Positions 1-13,400 of a stretch of DNA of 64,000 nt are shown here, piece after piece. The DNA is from Vibrio rhizosphaerae (GTDB lineage: Bacteria > Pseudomonadota > Gammaproteobacteria > Enterobacterales > Vibrionaceae): NCBI RefSeq assembly GCF_024347095.1, contig NZ_AP024903.1, forward strand, positions 62,001 to 126,000, read 5' to 3'. Every line of letters begins with the position of its first letter. Within the stretch, counting starts at the first letter, position 1. A program made the position numbers and the translations under genes. Below the pieces are notes generated by a model, which did not search any database, was not told where the DNA came from, and saw only the letters and a list, made by a program, of their open reading frames with translations.

Positions 1-2558
<2,558 letters not shown>

Positions 2559-2643
2559 TACAACACCGAAGGGGTTTTGTGGCTCAATAAGAACAAATTG
2601 ATTGTGTAGAGAACAGAAAGACGGCTTTCCGAATTAAAGAATT

Positions 2644-2762
2644 TGCTTGGCGACCATAGCGTTTTGGACCCACCTGATTCCATGCCGAACTCAGTCGTGA
2701 AACGAAACAGCGCCGATGGTAGTGTGGGGTCTCCCCATGTGAGAGTAGGACATCGCCAGGCT
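2644..2762 (+). rRNA. 5S ribosomal RNA
   Basis: A 119-nt 5S rRNA that begins TGCTTGGCGACC and closes with the complementary GGTCGC-like arm (CATCGCCAGGC). The internal CCGAACTCAG loop typical of bacterial 5S is present. It lies 85 nt after 23S, as in vibrio rrn operons. No T-run terminator follows directly, so transcription probably continues into the tRNA-Ser. Confidence 0.95.
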
Positions 2763-2962
2763 TTATTTGCAGTTTGTCTACTGAAGCTTGATGCTTTTGA
2801 TAGCTGCGATGCTCATGTGCGTTTGCACACTGCGCGTCTCGCTTCAAAATCCTCATCGCACAGCGACAAACTTCTAAATAAAGCAGTTGATTGTAAGACT
2901 TTATTTAGAGAGAAATTTAGCTAAAAATTGGATAATTAGATCTGTTTTTAGTCACAATTTGT
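2763..2962 (+). other. 5S to tRNA-Ser spacer with long-range processing stem
   Basis: A 200-nt spacer. TTTGTC near 2773 and GACAAA near 2870 are complementary, and so are the nearby GCGATG and CATCGC elements. The spacer could therefore fold into a long stem of the kind cut by RNase III in rRNA precursors. There is no T-tract, so this is not a terminator. The small open frame across 5S and this spacer is not considered a gene. Confidence 0.4.
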
Positions 2963-3053
2963 GGAGAGATGGCTGAGTGGTTGAAAGCACCGGTCTTGAA
3001 AACCGGCGTACGTTAATAGCGTACCTAGGGTTCAAATCCCTATCTCTCCGCCA
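2963..3053 (+). tRNA. tRNA-Ser (TGA anticodon)
   Basis: A 91-nt class II tRNA with encoded CCA. The acceptor arms GGAGAGA/TCTCTCC pair, the anticodon stem CCGGT/ACCGG frames the loop CTTGAAA (anticodon TGA), and the long variable arm is built from GCGTACG/CGTACC. The T-arm GGGTTCAAATCCC is intact. It is the distal tRNA of the rrn operon. Confidence 0.96.
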
Positions 3054-3063
3054 CTTTAGAAGA

Positions 3064-3091
3064 AGCCGTTGTTATTTCAACGGCTTTTTTT
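3064..3091 (+). terminator. Rho-independent terminator of the rrn operon
   Basis: An 8-bp stem (AGCCGTTG/CAACGGCT) with a 6-nt loop, followed directly by a run of seven Ts. It lies 10 nt after the tRNA-Ser CCA and is the first strong terminator after 23S. No promoter, other RNA or gene is seen from here to 3380. Confidence 0.85.
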
Positions 3092-3380
3092 ATATCTTTG
3101 AATCACCAATTCCTATCGATTCTACCTGTCTGAAGCATCAAGCTTATATTGTTTAAGAGAGTACAGATATTCAGTAATTGTACATATATGAATATCGAAT
3201 CTTGCAATACCTCTTTCACTATATTCTCTGCCTCACATCGCTGCTGTTCATTATATGTTCCCAATCAAACATCGATTATGAGATCAGGCTGACGGTATTT
3301 TGCTGCATGATGGCAGTGACATCGTGTGATCAATTGAGTATGTTATCAGTGTCAGACAAACCAGTTGCTTTTTCTTACCT

Positions 3381-4934
3381 ATGTTATTAAAAAAATTATC
3401 AGAAAAAATCAGCATCCATATTGTCCTATATTCTCTCTTTCTGTTGATCGCCGGGTGTTCTTCGGCACCAGACAGCGTGCCATTATCCGATCACGATTAT
3501 TGTGCTGTTCCGCTAAAACGTCCTACTCAGACGCTATCTCAGTTTACCGCGCCTTTTGCATCAGAAATGCAGCATAAGACTGGCGTCTATGTATTAGAGC
3601 AGGGGACGGAAGCGATGATGTCCCGAGCCTGGTTAGCCGAACGGGCAGAAAAGTCTATTGATGTGCAATATTTTATTTTTTCAATCGACAACATTGGCTT
3701 AATTGCGACAGATTATTTGGTACGGGCCGCTGAACGAGGTGTCAAGGTTCGCGTGCTTGTGGATGATATTATGCTTGAAGCGAGGGGAGATGAGCTTTTA
3801 ATGCTGGCTGCCCATAAGAATATCGAAATTAAAATTTATAACCCGAATGCGAATGTTGGAAAGAATATTGTCGACAAACTGACATCGCTCGTGACAGATT
3901 TTCATGGTCTCAATCAGAGAATGCATAACAAGGTATTTCTTGTCGATCAACAAATTGTAATTACTGGGGGACGCAATATTGCTGATGAGTATTTTGGTTT
4001 TGATCACGCCTATAATTTCAGGGACCGAGATGTTTTCCTCGCAGGGCAAGCTGTTCATTCAGTACAAGCATCTTTTGACCAGTATTGGCAAAGTGACCTC
4101 AGTGTTCCCGTAGAAGGCCTGATTGGTGGTCAACCCTATTCAGAGAATCCAGAATTTTCCCGGTTACATTCCTACGCATGTAACCCCGAAAATTTCAATC
4201 CAGAGATTCGGGAAGAGATTGAACAAGTACCAGAGACCTTTAATCATCTCATGAAGGAAGGCAAGTTTTTATTTATTGATCATGTTGAGTATATTGCTGA
4301 TATTCCGGGTAAAAATGATCGAAAGCACTTTTTAGGTGGCGGAAGCATTACTCAGGACAAATTGGTTGAACTTGCAGAAAAGGCGACCGACAGTATTGTG
4401 ATTCAGACCCCCTATTTGATCACGACTAAAAGAGACCGTGCGTTTCTACGTCAATTGGTTGATAAGGGGGTTAAAATAAAAATTCTCACCAATAGTCTGG
4501 CATCCAACGATAATTTAGAGGCTTTTAGTGGCTATCAAAGAAATCGAGGAGCACTACTGGATACTGGGGTAGAAGTCTATGAATTCAGACCTGATGCGAA
4601 AGTTAGGCAGCGGGTGATGTCGGAGCATATGTATAAACGATTACCATCGATACCCGTATTTGGACTTCATGCTAAAACAATGACGATTGACGATCATATT
4701 ACGGTCATCGGAACTTATAATTTTGACCCGCGTAGTGCAAACCTGAATACTGAGAGCATGACGGTGATTCATTCTCCTGAGATTACACATGATGTGAAGG
4801 CTTCTATGTTAAAAGAAATGGAAGCAGATAATGCATGGCAAGTGACCAAAGATTTTAATCCTGACAGTAAGGTTCGATTATCTAAACGAATTGGCGTGAA
4901 GCTACGAAGAATCGTACCGAAGAATATACTCTAA
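3381..4934 (+). CDS. ClsC-like cardiolipin synthase / phospholipase D lipoprotein
   Basis: A 517-aa protein of the phospholipase D superfamily. The N-terminus is a lipoprotein signal with a hydrophobic stretch at residues 12-24 and lipobox LIAGC (Cys26). Two complete HKD motifs are present: H182-N-K184 with D189 followed by GGRN, and H430-A-K432 with D437 followed by NFDPRSANLNTE. The flanking blocks (VTDF..LNQRMHNK, GVKIKILTNSLASND) closely resemble E. coli ClsC (YmdC), which makes cardiolipin from phosphatidylethanolamine and phosphatidylglycerol. The lipobox argues for an envelope location. Substrate specificity cannot be read from sequence; a generic phosphatidyltransferase or PLD is the alternative. 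It looks monocistronic. The ribosome site before ATG 3381 is weak, but this start gives the complete lipoprotein signal. Confidence 0.82.
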   Translation: MLLKKLSEKISIHIVLYSLFLLIAGCSSAPDSVPLSDHDYCAVPLKRPTQTLSQFTAPFASEMQHKTGVYVLEQGTEAMMSRAWLAERAEKSIDVQYFIFSIDNIGLIATDYLVRAAERGVKVRVLVDDIMLEARGDELLMLAAHKNIEIKIYNPNANVGKNIVDKLTSLVTDFHGLNQRMHNKVFLVDQQIVITGGRNIADEYFGFDHAYNFRDRDVFLAGQAVHSVQASFDQYWQSDLSVPVEGLIGGQPYSENPEFSRLHSYACNPENFNPEIREEIEQVPETFNHLMKEGKFLFIDHVEYIADIPGKNDRKHFLGGGSITQDKLVELAEKATDSIVIQTPYLITTKRDRAFLRQLVDKGVKIKILTNSLASNDNLEAFSGYQRNRGALLDTGVEVYEFRPDAKVRQRVMSEHMYKRLPSIPVFGLHAKTMTIDDHITVIGTYNFDPRSANLNTESMTVIHSPEITHDVKASMLKEMEADNAWQVTKDFNPDSKVRLSKRIGVKLRRIVPKNIL

Positions 4935-5373
4935 TCATGTCATATTAAATTCATTCGATTATGTTAAATTCAATGTTGGTTGAAATGCTGGGTTGTATGT
5001 CATAACGCCTTAGATAAAATCATATTTTTCTATTCGGGTTATGTGATAAAAATAAATGTACACATATATTCATCCTTTTTATATGAAATTATATTAATTC
5101 AGACTGAGGATGAAATTGACCAAGATGAGAAATCATTGCTTTGCAATATTTCCTGCCAAAATTGTCTTGTCAATCGATCAGGATGTGTGAACAATATATT
5201 AATATAAATGCATATTATTGACTTATTTGTCATTTTAATTAAGTGATAACTGAAAGAATAAAAAGATGTGACGGACTTCATCGGACAAATCCCATAAATC
5301 TTGCAAAAACGCTGCTGCACACTATTTTCAAATAAGGCATAGAGAATTGCCGGGACTTTGTAAGAGAGGATTC
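4935..5373 (+). other. AT-rich intergenic region before the chemoreceptor
   Basis: A 439-bp AT-rich stretch between the PLD lipoprotein and the chemoreceptor. The short frames in it have poor codon content and no ribosome sites. It presumably holds the receptor promoter, but no box could be assigned with confidence. No hairpin terminator for the upstream gene was found. Confidence 0.4.
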
Positions 5374-7335
5374 ATGAAAATAAGAACGAAGCTGATTGCA
5401 ACATTTGTGGTCGCAGTAACAGTACCTGTTGCTTTTTTAGCGATGTTCTCGGTAAGAGAAGTGACTGACGCGGCGATTACTCAATTTCAAAAATCAACAG
5501 AGAAAGAAATTGTACAAGTTGATCGTGCATTTAATATTTTCTTTGAGAATGCGAAGAAAAGTATTGATTATCTTGCATCGTTACCAGAAATAACAGGCCC
5601 TCTATCTGGTGCGCCAAGCTTTGTTGATCAACCGAATATCGATCAATTTCAGGGCTGGGCTTCTCTGGAAGGGAGTGCGAAGAGACTGTTTGCTATTTTT
5701 GATGCGTTTGGCAAAGCACAAAAAAATCTCGCTTATATCTATACTGGCCGTGAGACAGGCAATTATATTGAATGGCCGGGGAGTGATTATTCTTCGCCTT
5801 TCGATCCCCGGGTTCGTCCATGGTATAAAGCGGCTCTGAAAGCCAATGGCAAAGCAGTAATGACGAACGCCTATTACTGGAAAGGGGATGATGCAACTTA
5901 CATTGCAGTTGCAAAAACGGTTAAAAATTCAAGTAATGAGGTACTGGGTGTCGTCAGTTTAGATATATCAGTCAATGAGCTGACTGATATCGTAAAAAAT
6001 ATCACCATTGGTGCAAATGGCTACATTGTCCTGCTTGAAGATAATGACAATATTTTAGTGGATCCCTACCATCCCGAGAATAACTTTAAATCGGTGAGTG
6101 ATGTTGAGACTCCGTTTTTTAAACTGATGAGCGAGCATCCGAAAGCACTATTTGAAATCAATCGTGGCGGAACTGACTACCTAGGTCAGATTATTACATC
6201 GAAGCTGGGTTGGCGTTTTGTTGCATTAGTCCCTAAGTCTGAAGTGTATGCGGCTGCGGTGAAGCAAACTTATGTGACGTTTGCGATTGTGATTCCGTTA
6301 GTCGTTCTTTTCATTCTGATCGCATTTTATGTTTCCAAAGTCATTACCTCTCAGATCAGTAGTGTAACAGGGGTACTACGGCAAATTTCTCAGGGACATG
6401 GCGATTTAACGATTAAGCTTGATGCGACTGCCAAAGATGAGGTCGGTGAACTTTCACGTGCCTTTAATAGCTTTGTGGATAAGCTCGGGAATCTGATTCG
6501 TGAAGTGGTGAGTCTCAGTGCTGATCTGAAAGGAATGGCTGCGGTAGCGACGGATAAAGCGCATCAGTGGCAGGCTGATTCAGGGAAACAATTAGAGAAA
6601 GTCACACTCGTGACCGATGCCATTTCTGAGATGTCGAAGGCAACGGCTGAAATTGCATCCAGCTCCGAGCAGGCTGCGGAGATTGCTGAAAGTAGTTCAA
6701 CTGCCTGTACAAATGGAAAATTAGTCGTTGAAAACACCAGAAGTTCGATTGAGGAGCTCGCCAGCGAAGTCCATATGACGAGTGATATCATCAGTAAACT
6801 CAATGATAATTCGCAACAAATTACTACGATTATTACCACCATTCAGGGAATTGCTGAGCAAACGAATTTACTGGCGTTAAATGCAGCGATTGAAGCGGCC
6901 AGAGCCGGAGAGCATGGACGTGGTTTTGCAGTGGTTGCTGATGAAGTTCGTAATCTGTCACAGAAAACAACGGCTTCGACGGAAGAAATTCAGCAGATGA
7001 TTCAAGAGTTGCAACAAACAACGCAACAAGCAGCAAATGTCATGAAAAATAGTAAATCGATGACCGATAGTGCTGTAGAGCAGGCCAATACGGCCAGCGA
7101 AAGTTTGATTCAACTTGCCCATTCGATTGATCAGATCAAAGGGGCTTCAATCCAGATTGCAACGGCAACTGAGGAACAGTCTTGTGTCTGTGAGGATATT
7201 ACACTCAATACCCAACAGATTAATGGGATTGCCAATCAACTGACAGAAGATGCCAAAGGGCAGCTTGATAGTGCAGAAGCATTCCGCATCGTCTCTGATA
7301 AGATGTTCGATTTGGTGGGTAAATTTAAAGTCTAA
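5374..7335 (+). CDS. Methyl-accepting chemotaxis protein with dCache sensor
   Basis: A 653-aa inner-membrane chemoreceptor that signals to CheA/CheW. Order: TM1 (about 5-28), a periplasmic double-Cache domain (about 30-290), TM2 (about 300-322), HAMP (about 323-376), then a cytoplasmic signalling domain with the invariant hairpin tip ([20 protein letters not shown] and [14 protein letters not shown], about residues 490-530). In the sensor, R148-P-W150-Y151 and D197 match in identity and spacing the residues that bind the amino-acid backbone in PctA-type dCache receptors, so an amino-acid ligand is plausible. There is no C-terminal CheR/CheB tether pentapeptide. The start is ATG 5374, preceded by AGAGAGGA; an upstream in-frame TTG at 5347 lacks a good site. 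Confidence 0.93.
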   Translation: MKIRTKLIATFVVAVTVPVAFLAMFSVREVTDAAITQFQKSTEKEIVQVDRAFNIFFENAKKSIDYLASLPEITGPLSGAPSFVDQPNIDQFQGWASLEGSAKRLFAIFDAFGKAQKNLAYIYTGRETGNYIEWPGSDYSSPFDPRVRPWYKAALKANGKAVMTNAYYWKGDDATYIAVAKTVKNSSNEVLGVVSLDISVNELTDIVKNITIGANGYIVLLEDNDNILVDPYHPENNFKSVSDVETPFFKLMSEHPKALFEINRGGTDYLGQIITSKLGWRFVALVPKSEVYAAAVKQTYVTFAIVIPLVVLFILIAFYVSKVITSQISSVTGVLRQISQGHGDLTIKLDATAKDEVGELSRAFNSFVDKLGNLIREVVSLSADLKGMAAVATDKAHQWQADSGKQLEKVTLVTDAISEMSKATAEIASSSEQAAEIAESSSTACTNGKLVVENTRSSIEELASEVHMTSDIISKLNDNSQQITTIITTIQGIAEQTNLLALNAAIEAARAGEHGRGFAVVADEVRNLSQKTTASTEEIQQMIQELQQTTQQAANVMKNSKSMTDSAVEQANTASESLIQLAHSIDQIKGASIQIATATEEQSCVCEDITLNTQQINGIANQLTEDAKGQLDSAEAFRIVSDKMFDLVGKFKV

Positions 7336-7370
7336 TCAAATCATTGCGTTGATATAACACGCATCAATTC

Positions 7371-7403
7371 AAATGCCTGAGTCTTCTTTCTCAGGCATTT
7401 TGC
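7371..7403. terminator. Bidirectional terminator between chemoreceptor and ilvY
   Basis: An 11-bp perfect stem AAATGCCTGAG/CTCAGGCATTT with an 8-nt loop. The symmetrical A/T ends let it work for the + strand receptor and the converging ilvY. Confidence 0.75.
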
Positions 7404-7439
7404 TATATGGTGAGTCTGTCCTGAAAGTCCTTTTCTGAA

Positions 7440-8336
7440 TTAAGTCACAATACTTCTTTTGGCGGTGACAACCTGCCATAAGGCTTTTACCAGGGGTTGC
7501 TCCAGTTGGGACTGACGGCAACAGACGCCGAGTTGAAAAGGTGGTATTAACTGGCTTTCCGGCAAGCGTTGTACCTTCTCCCGGGCCGGGCTGTTATTGA
7601 TCACAACATCGGGAGCAATCCCGACTCCGTAGCCGAGAGCCACCATACTGACGATGGCTTCATGTCCGGCACTTTGAGCATAGATATTGGGTTTAATCGC
7701 CATCGTTTTAAACCAAGTATTGGCTCTTTCTCTTGCCGTGCCCGATTCCGGTACAATAAATGGAATGGTTGACCAGTCAATCGGAGTCGCGCGAAGTGTT
7801 TGCTCAAAACTACTGACACCAACGGGTGCAATGACTGACAGCGGAATTTCACTGATGGACTCAAATACGATACGGGCAGGCAGTTGTTCCGGCAATGCAG
7901 AGATAGCTAGATCAGCCTCATTGTTCAGGACTTTATCGATTGCCTGAGCAGGATCTCCGGTTAAGAGTTTAAATTCAATAAACGGATGTTGAGAACGAAA
8001 ATCTGCCAGGAGTTCCGGAAGGTGACTATAGCTGGCCGTCACGGAACAAAACAGGCGTATCTCTCCCCTCAGTGTTTGGTTACTCTCATGAAGTTCTGCC
8101 TGAAACTGCCGCCATTCCGTGATGATTTTCAGGGCAACCGGTAGGAGTCGCAGCCCTGTTGATGTCACTTCAACCCGACGATTATCCCGGATAAAGAGAT
8201 GTTGTCCGATTTCCTCTTCAAATTTTTGAATCTGACGACTTAATGCCGATGGACTCATGTGCATTGCGGCTGCAGTTTGACTAAAGTTCTTACTGTCACA
8301 AAGATGGATGAAAAGTTCTAATATTCTGATATTCAT
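7440..8336 (-). CDS. ilvY: LysR-type activator of ilvC (IlvY)
   Basis: A 298-aa LysR-family regulator. The N-terminal winged helix-turn-helix (about 1-60; FSQTAAAMHMSPSALSRQIQ) is followed by a periplasmic-binding-like effector domain. It is divergent from ilvC with 138 bp between the start codons, the conserved arrangement for IlvY. In enterobacteria IlvY binds tandem operators in the shared promoter and activates ilvC when acetolactate or acetohydroxybutyrate is present. The inverted repeat at 8353-8367, just upstream of its own start, fits its operator. Length (E. coli about 297 aa) and context make the assignment firm. Confidence 0.93.
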   Translation of the reverse strand: MNIRILELFIHLCDSKNFSQTAAAMHMSPSALSRQIQKFEEEIGQHLFIRDNRRVEVTSTGLRLLPVALKIITEWRQFQAELHESNQTLRGEIRLFCSVTASYSHLPELLADFRSQHPFIEFKLLTGDPAQAIDKVLNNEADLAISALPEQLPARIVFESISEIPLSVIAPVGVSSFEQTLRATPIDWSTIPFIVPESGTARERANTWFKTMAIKPNIYAQSAGHEAIVSMVALGYGVGIAPDVVINNSPAREKVQRLPESQLIPPFQLGVCCRQSQLEQPLVKALWQVVTAKRSIVT

Positions 8337-8352
8337 ATGGTTGTATTTTGCG

Positions 8353-8367
8353 TTGCATTTTTTGCAA
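8353..8367. promoter_or_regulatory. IlvY operator-like inverted repeat
   Basis: The perfect dyad TTGCA-N5-TGCAA lies in the ilvY-ilvC divergent region, 17 bp upstream of the ilvY start. It matches the form of the tandem operators described for E. coli ilvYC. A second, weaker element probably lies between here and ilvC but is not clear by eye. Confidence 0.6.
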
Positions 8368-8474
8368 TACTTAGTTGTGAATATATCACTTTCAGCAATG
8401 AAATGTCTGATTTAATATGTGGTCATTCGGTGCTTACAGCCGACATGATGGACAAATAACGAAGGAGCCCCTAC

Positions 8475-9959
8475 ATGGCTAACTATTTCAATACACTGAA
8501 TTTGCGTCAGCAACTGGATCAACTGGGTCGCTGCCGTTTTATGGATCGTGAAGAGTTTGCAAATGAAGCAGATTACCTTAAAGGTAAGAAAGTTGTCATT
8601 GTTGGCTGTGGTGCTCAAGGTTTAAACCAAGGCCTGAACATGCGTGATTCCGGTCTGGACGTTGCTTATGCATTACGTCAGGCGGCTATCGATGAGCAGC
8701 GTCAGTCTTATAAGAATGCAAAAGACAATGGTTTTGAAGTGGGTAGCTACGAGCAACTGATTCCGCAAGCGGATCTGGTGGTTAACCTGACTCCGGATAA
8801 ACAGCATACCAATGTGGTTGAAACGATTATGCCACTGATGAAGCAAGGTGCGGCACTGGGCTACTCACATGGCTTCAACATCGTGGAAGAAGGCATGCAA
8901 ATCCGGAAAGACCTGACGGTTGTGATGGTTGCACCAAAGTGTCCGGGAACCGAAGTTCGTGAAGAATATAAGCGTGGTTTCGGGGTTCCGACTTTGATCG
9001 CGGTTCACCCAGAAAATGATCCTCAAGGGGATGGTTTGGAAATAGCGAAAGCATGGGCTGCTGCAACTGGTGGGCATCGTGCGGGTTGTCTGGAATCTTC
9101 TTTTGTTGCTGAAGTTAAATCAGACTTAATGGGTGAGCAAACAATTCTGTGCGGTATGTTGCAAGCGGGCTCGATCGTCTGTTATGAAAAAATGGTTGCT
9201 GAAGGCATTGATGCTGGCTATGCAGGAAAACTGCTGCAATATGGCTGGGAAACTATTACCGAAGCTCTGAAGTTCGGTGGTATCACCCATATGATGGATC
9301 GTCTGTCGAACCCAGCGAAAATCAAAGCATTCGAACTCTCTGAAGAATTGAAAGACCTGCTGCGTCCGCTGTATAACAAACACATGGACGACATCATTGT
9401 CGGTGAATTTTCCAGCACGATGATGGCTGACTGGGCGAATGATGATGCAAATCTGTTGAACTGGCGTAAAGAAACAGGTGAAACGGCATTCGAAAACTAC
9501 CCTGAATCCGATGTGAAAATCACAGAGCAAGAATATTTTGACCACGGTATCCTGATGATTGCAATGGTTCGTGCCGGGGTTGAACTGGCCTTTGAAGCGA
9601 TGACTGCATCAGGCATTATCGATGAATCGGCTTATTACGAGTCTCTGCATGAACTGCCATTGATCGCCAACACCATTGCACGTAAGCGTCTGTATGAAAT
9701 GAATGTGGTTATCTCTGATACTGCAGAATACGGAAACTACTTGTTTGCCAATGTTGCAACGCCACTATTGCGTGAGAAATTCATGCCATCCGTGAGCACC
9801 GATGTGATTGGTAAAGGGTTGGGCGAAACATCGAATCAGGTGGATAATGCTTATCTGATCGAGGTGAACAGCGTGATTCGCAATCATCCGGTCGAGTACA
9901 TTGGTGAAGAACTGCGTGGTTACATGAAAGACATGAAGCGCATAGCTGTCGGTGGCTAA
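8475..9959 (+). CDS. ilvC: Ketol-acid reductoisomerase, class II (NADP+)
   Basis: A 494-aa enzyme of valine and isoleucine synthesis. It isomerises and reduces 2-acetolactate or 2-aceto-2-hydroxybutyrate to the dihydroxy acid using NADPH and Mg2+. The N-terminal Rossmann fold carries the GCGAQG fingerprint (about residues 44-49, in [14 protein letters not shown]) with downstream Arg/Ser contacts (ALRQ). The long C-terminal region is the duplicated knotted domain of class II enzymes, so the length equals the E. coli form (491 aa) and not the 330-aa class I form. AAGGAG sits 7-8 nt before ATG 8475. It is expressed from the ilvY-controlled divergent promoter as a single gene ending at the terminator near 10030. 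Confidence 0.97.
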   Translation: MANYFNTLNLRQQLDQLGRCRFMDREEFANEADYLKGKKVVIVGCGAQGLNQGLNMRDSGLDVAYALRQAAIDEQRQSYKNAKDNGFEVGSYEQLIPQADLVVNLTPDKQHTNVVETIMPLMKQGAALGYSHGFNIVEEGMQIRKDLTVVMVAPKCPGTEVREEYKRGFGVPTLIAVHPENDPQGDGLEIAKAWAAATGGHRAGCLESSFVAEVKSDLMGEQTILCGMLQAGSIVCYEKMVAEGIDAGYAGKLLQYGWETITEALKFGGITHMMDRLSNPAKIKAFELSEELKDLLRPLYNKHMDDIIVGEFSSTMMADWANDDANLLNWRKETGETAFENYPESDVKITEQEYFDHGILMIAMVRAGVELAFEAMTASGIIDESAYYESLHELPLIANTIARKRLYEMNVVISDTAEYGNYLFANVATPLLREKFMPSVSTDVIGKGLGETSNQVDNAYLIEVNSVIRNHPVEYIGEELRGYMKDMKRIAVGG

Positions 9960-10030
9960 TCATCAGTGACAGACTCGGCTTTTAGTGGCGCTGTCGATTT
10001 TTGTGAGGCAGTGCGCTGAATCCGAATATA

Positions 10031-10065
10031 AAAAGGCCTGAATGGAATGATTCAGGCCTTTTGCT
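10031..10065. terminator. Bidirectional terminator, ilvC / ubiK
   Basis: A 13-bp perfect stem AAAAGGCCTGAAT/ATTCAGGCCTTTT with a 6-nt loop. It lies between the converging ilvC and ubiK and should serve both. Confidence 0.85.
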
Positions 10066-10092
10066 TTTATATCGGATAAACAGTCTACTTCA

Positions 10093-10347
10093 TTAATCTT
10101 GTTTGGATAATTTATCTTCCAGTTCAGTGAGTTTCGTTTCCAGCTGTGTCAACTTTTCACGAGTCCGAAGTAACACTTGTGTCTGAACATCAAATTCTTC
10201 ACGGCTGACAACATCCAGCTTGTTCAGTTGCCCCTGAATGACTTGACGAACTTTTTGTTCCACATCTGCACCGAGGTCTTTGACCGGTTGAGGCATGGCA
10301 TCATGAATCTGCTTTGCGACTTGCTCTAGTTTTTTGGGATCAAACAT
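10093..10347 (-). CDS. ubiK: Ubiquinone biosynthesis accessory factor UbiK (YqiC family)
   Basis: A small 84-aa cytoplasmic protein beginning [14 protein letters not shown], with a C-terminal coiled coil rich in leucine and charged residues ([21 protein letters not shown]). Family members form trimers with UbiJ and help assemble the soluble Ubi complex for aerobic ubiquinone synthesis. The start at 10347 is chosen because AGAGGAG lies 8 nt upstream and the family begins at this Met. A longer in-frame start at 10422 would add an unrelated 25-residue leader over a terminator. Confidence 0.88.
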   Translation of the reverse strand: MFDPKKLEQVAKQIHDAMPQPVKDLGADVEQKVRQVIQGQLNKLDVVSREEFDVQTQVLLRTREKLTQLETKLTELEDKLSKQD

Positions 10348-10421
10348 ATCGGGTAAAACTCCTCTTCTACTGCCTGCCATTCTATGTAATTCAGGCAAGA
10401 AAGTCGTTATGAAAGTCGACA

Positions 10422-10450
10422 AAAAAGGCCACGTGTTGTGGCCTTTTTAG
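10422..10450 (-). terminator. Terminator of the RND efflux operon
   Basis: An 11-bp perfect stem AAAAAGGCCAC/GTGGCCTTTTT with a GTGTT loop, just downstream of the RND pump gene and upstream of ubiK, both on the minus strand. It separates the two transcripts. Confidence 0.8.
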
Positions 10451-10483
10451 TTATCTGGAGATCAAACACATCCTCCGGAGTGC

Positions 10484-13400
10484 CTATGAGGCGTTATGGT
10501 TCGGTGTTTTATCGGTTGACGGTTGTTCTTCATCGTCTTCGACAAAAACCGGCAGTGGTTTGTGTTTTTCTGCCAGATAACTATAGATGACAGGGAGAAC
10601 AAACAGTGTAAACAGTGTTCCAATCGCCAGACCGGCAACAATGACAATACCGATACTGAAGCGCTGTTTGGCACCGGCACCGGTGGCATACATTAATGGA
10701 ATCAGACCGGAAATCATTGCTGCAGTTGTCATCAGAATTGGACGTAAACGAACCTTAGCCGCTTCCTTCACCGCTTCAATTCGGTCTTTATTGAATTTTA
10801 ATTGTGCTTCTTTGGCGACTTCACAAATCAAGATACCATGCTTGGTGATCAAACCAATCAAGGTAATCAACCCGACTTGAGAGTAGATGTTGAGTGAGGT
10901 GAAACCGAAGAATCCTCCCCATGCTAACGCCACCAAAGCCCCACAAATCGCAAGTGGTACCGAAACCATAATGACGATGGGGTCCCTGACCGATTCAAAC
11001 TGAATTGCCAGCACTAAGAAGATGACAGCCAGCGCCAGTGCAAAAGTTGTATAGAGCGCACTCCCTTCGGTAATAAACTGACGAGATTCACCCATATAAT
11101 CCCGGGTATATCCGAGTGGTAGGGTTTTATCGACTTCTTGGTTCAACCATTCAAGTGCGCTTCCCATGGTCACACCGGGCGTTGGTACGGCACTAATCGT
11201 CGCTGAGTTGAGCTGATTAAAGTGAGGTAAGCTTCGAGGCTCGGAAACCACATGGATCTTAATCAGACTACGCAACGGAATCGCATCACCATTAGCGGCC
11301 AGTACATAGTAATTATTCATTGATTCAGGGTTGAGCCGATACTGACGTTCAACTTGCGGAATCACTTCATAGGACCGCCCATAGAGATCTACCCGGTTGA
11401 CATACCCGTCAGCCATCATGGTTGCCAGCGTTGTGCCAATATCTTGCATGGTAACGCCGTAAGCACCAGCTTTGTCTTTATCGATACTGATCTTCATGGT
11501 TGCGGAATCGAAGTTCAGATCCAGTGTTGAGTAGACAAACAGCGGACTTTTCTGCACTTTACTCAGAATGTCAGAAGCCAGAGTAAACAGGTTTTCAAAG
11601 CTGTTTGGTGTTTTCAGCACTAACTGAATCGGCAGACCTGAACCGGCCCCCGGTAGTTCCGGCATTTCGAAGGCTGACACTGACATACTCGGCACTTCTT
11701 TCAAAAGCCCTTGTAGTCGTTTCTGGACATCAGACTGACTGGCTTCACGTTGGCTCCAGGGTACCATGACTGAGAAACCCAGCGACTGGTTTGATTTTGG
11801 CACACCTGTAAACTCCAAGTTTAATTCAACTTCAGGCTGCTTGGTCAAAATGTCATTGACGTGTTCCATGGTTCTCTGCATGTAGTCAAGGTTGGCGTTT
11901 GACTGGCCATTGGCAATAAACATGACCACACCATTATCCTCAGAAGGGGCCAGTTCAGTCGGAATAAATTTGAACAGCACCGGCAGGCTGGCAAGGATAA
12001 TTAAGGCAAAAGCAATTACAACGGGACGGTGGAGCATGACCGCAGAGAGCATTTTCTCGTAGCGGCTGGTGATTCGATCCAGTGCAGCGTGAACCCGGCG
12101 TTCAAACCCGCTGGGGGTGCCGTGTTCGACCAGCATCTTGGAACACATCATCGGTGAGAGTGTCAGTGCGATAATCCCTGAAACAATCACTGCGCCTGCG
12201 AGAGACAAGGCAAACTCCTTAAAGAGCGAGCCAGTTATCCCTTGTGTCAGGGCGATCGGTGCATATACCGCTGCCAGCGTCAGTGTCATGGCGATCACAG
12301 GTAATGCAATTTCCCTGGTTCCGATAACAGCGGCTCTAAACGGAGTCTCCCCCAGCTTGATATGGCGGTCAACGTTTTCAAGGACAACGATCGCATCATC
12401 AACAACCAAGCCGATTGCGAGCACCATGGCAAGCAATGTCATTAAGTTCCAAGAAAACCCGAAAGACTGCATGACTAGGGAAACCCCTATCAGAGACAGT
12501 GGAATCGTGATAACCGGAATCACAACAGCACGGAAAGAACCAAGGAAAAGAGTGATGACAACCAAGACGATCAGGACAGCTTCTCCAATCGTTTTGATGA
12601 CCTCATTAATCGATTCGTTGATTGCTTCTGTCGAATCGTAGAGCAGCGTCATTTTAATATTGCTCGGCATATTCTTTTCGATGCGCGGCATAATTGCTCT
12701 GACATCTCGTGCAATATCGATTGGGTTGGCGCTGGGGGCTGCATTAATTGCAGCAACAATGGCTTCTTTGCCGTTTGCAGTTGCCCGATAGGTATCATGA
12801 CTTTTTGCCAGTGAGACTTTCGCAATGTCGCCTAAGCGAATAATTTGACCATCATCCGACTTGATAACTAACCGTTCTAACTCTGTCGGTGTAGAAACCT
12901 GCGTATCCGCATCACCGTTATAGAGGACAAATTCACCCGTTGATTGACCCGTTGCAGACTGAAAGTTATTCGCGCTCAACACCTGCATAACCTGTGACGC
13001 GGACAGTTTCAGTGCAGCCATTTTATTGGGATCCAACCAAATACGCAGGGCATATTTGATCCCACCATAAAGATCAACCTTTGATACACCACTGACTGAA
13101 AATAGCTGTGGATTGACCACACGTTCCAGATAGTCGTTAATCTGGCTCGAGTTGAGCTCATCACTGGTAAAGCCGATATAGAGTACCGCAGTTGTTGAAC
13201 CGGTTGACATCGTGACACTCGGGTCTTCGGCTTCTTTTGGCAACTGGGAGCGTACCGAGTTGGTTTTTGCCAAAATATCGGCCAATGCGGCATTCGGATC
13301 GGTATTGAGTTTCATTTTGACCGTAATAATTGAAGCGCCCATTGACGAATCAGAGGTCATGTAATCAATATGATCGGCCTGGGCAATGGCTTGCTCCAGG

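Noticed and set aside
4980..5320. Two 73-75-aa frames in the AT-rich gap before the chemoreceptor
   Set aside because: AT-biased random composition, no ribosome site, mutually overlapping on opposite strands.
12117..12641. 174-aa frame antisense to the RND pump
   Set aside because: Third-position mirror frame of a long, certain gene; no start signals.
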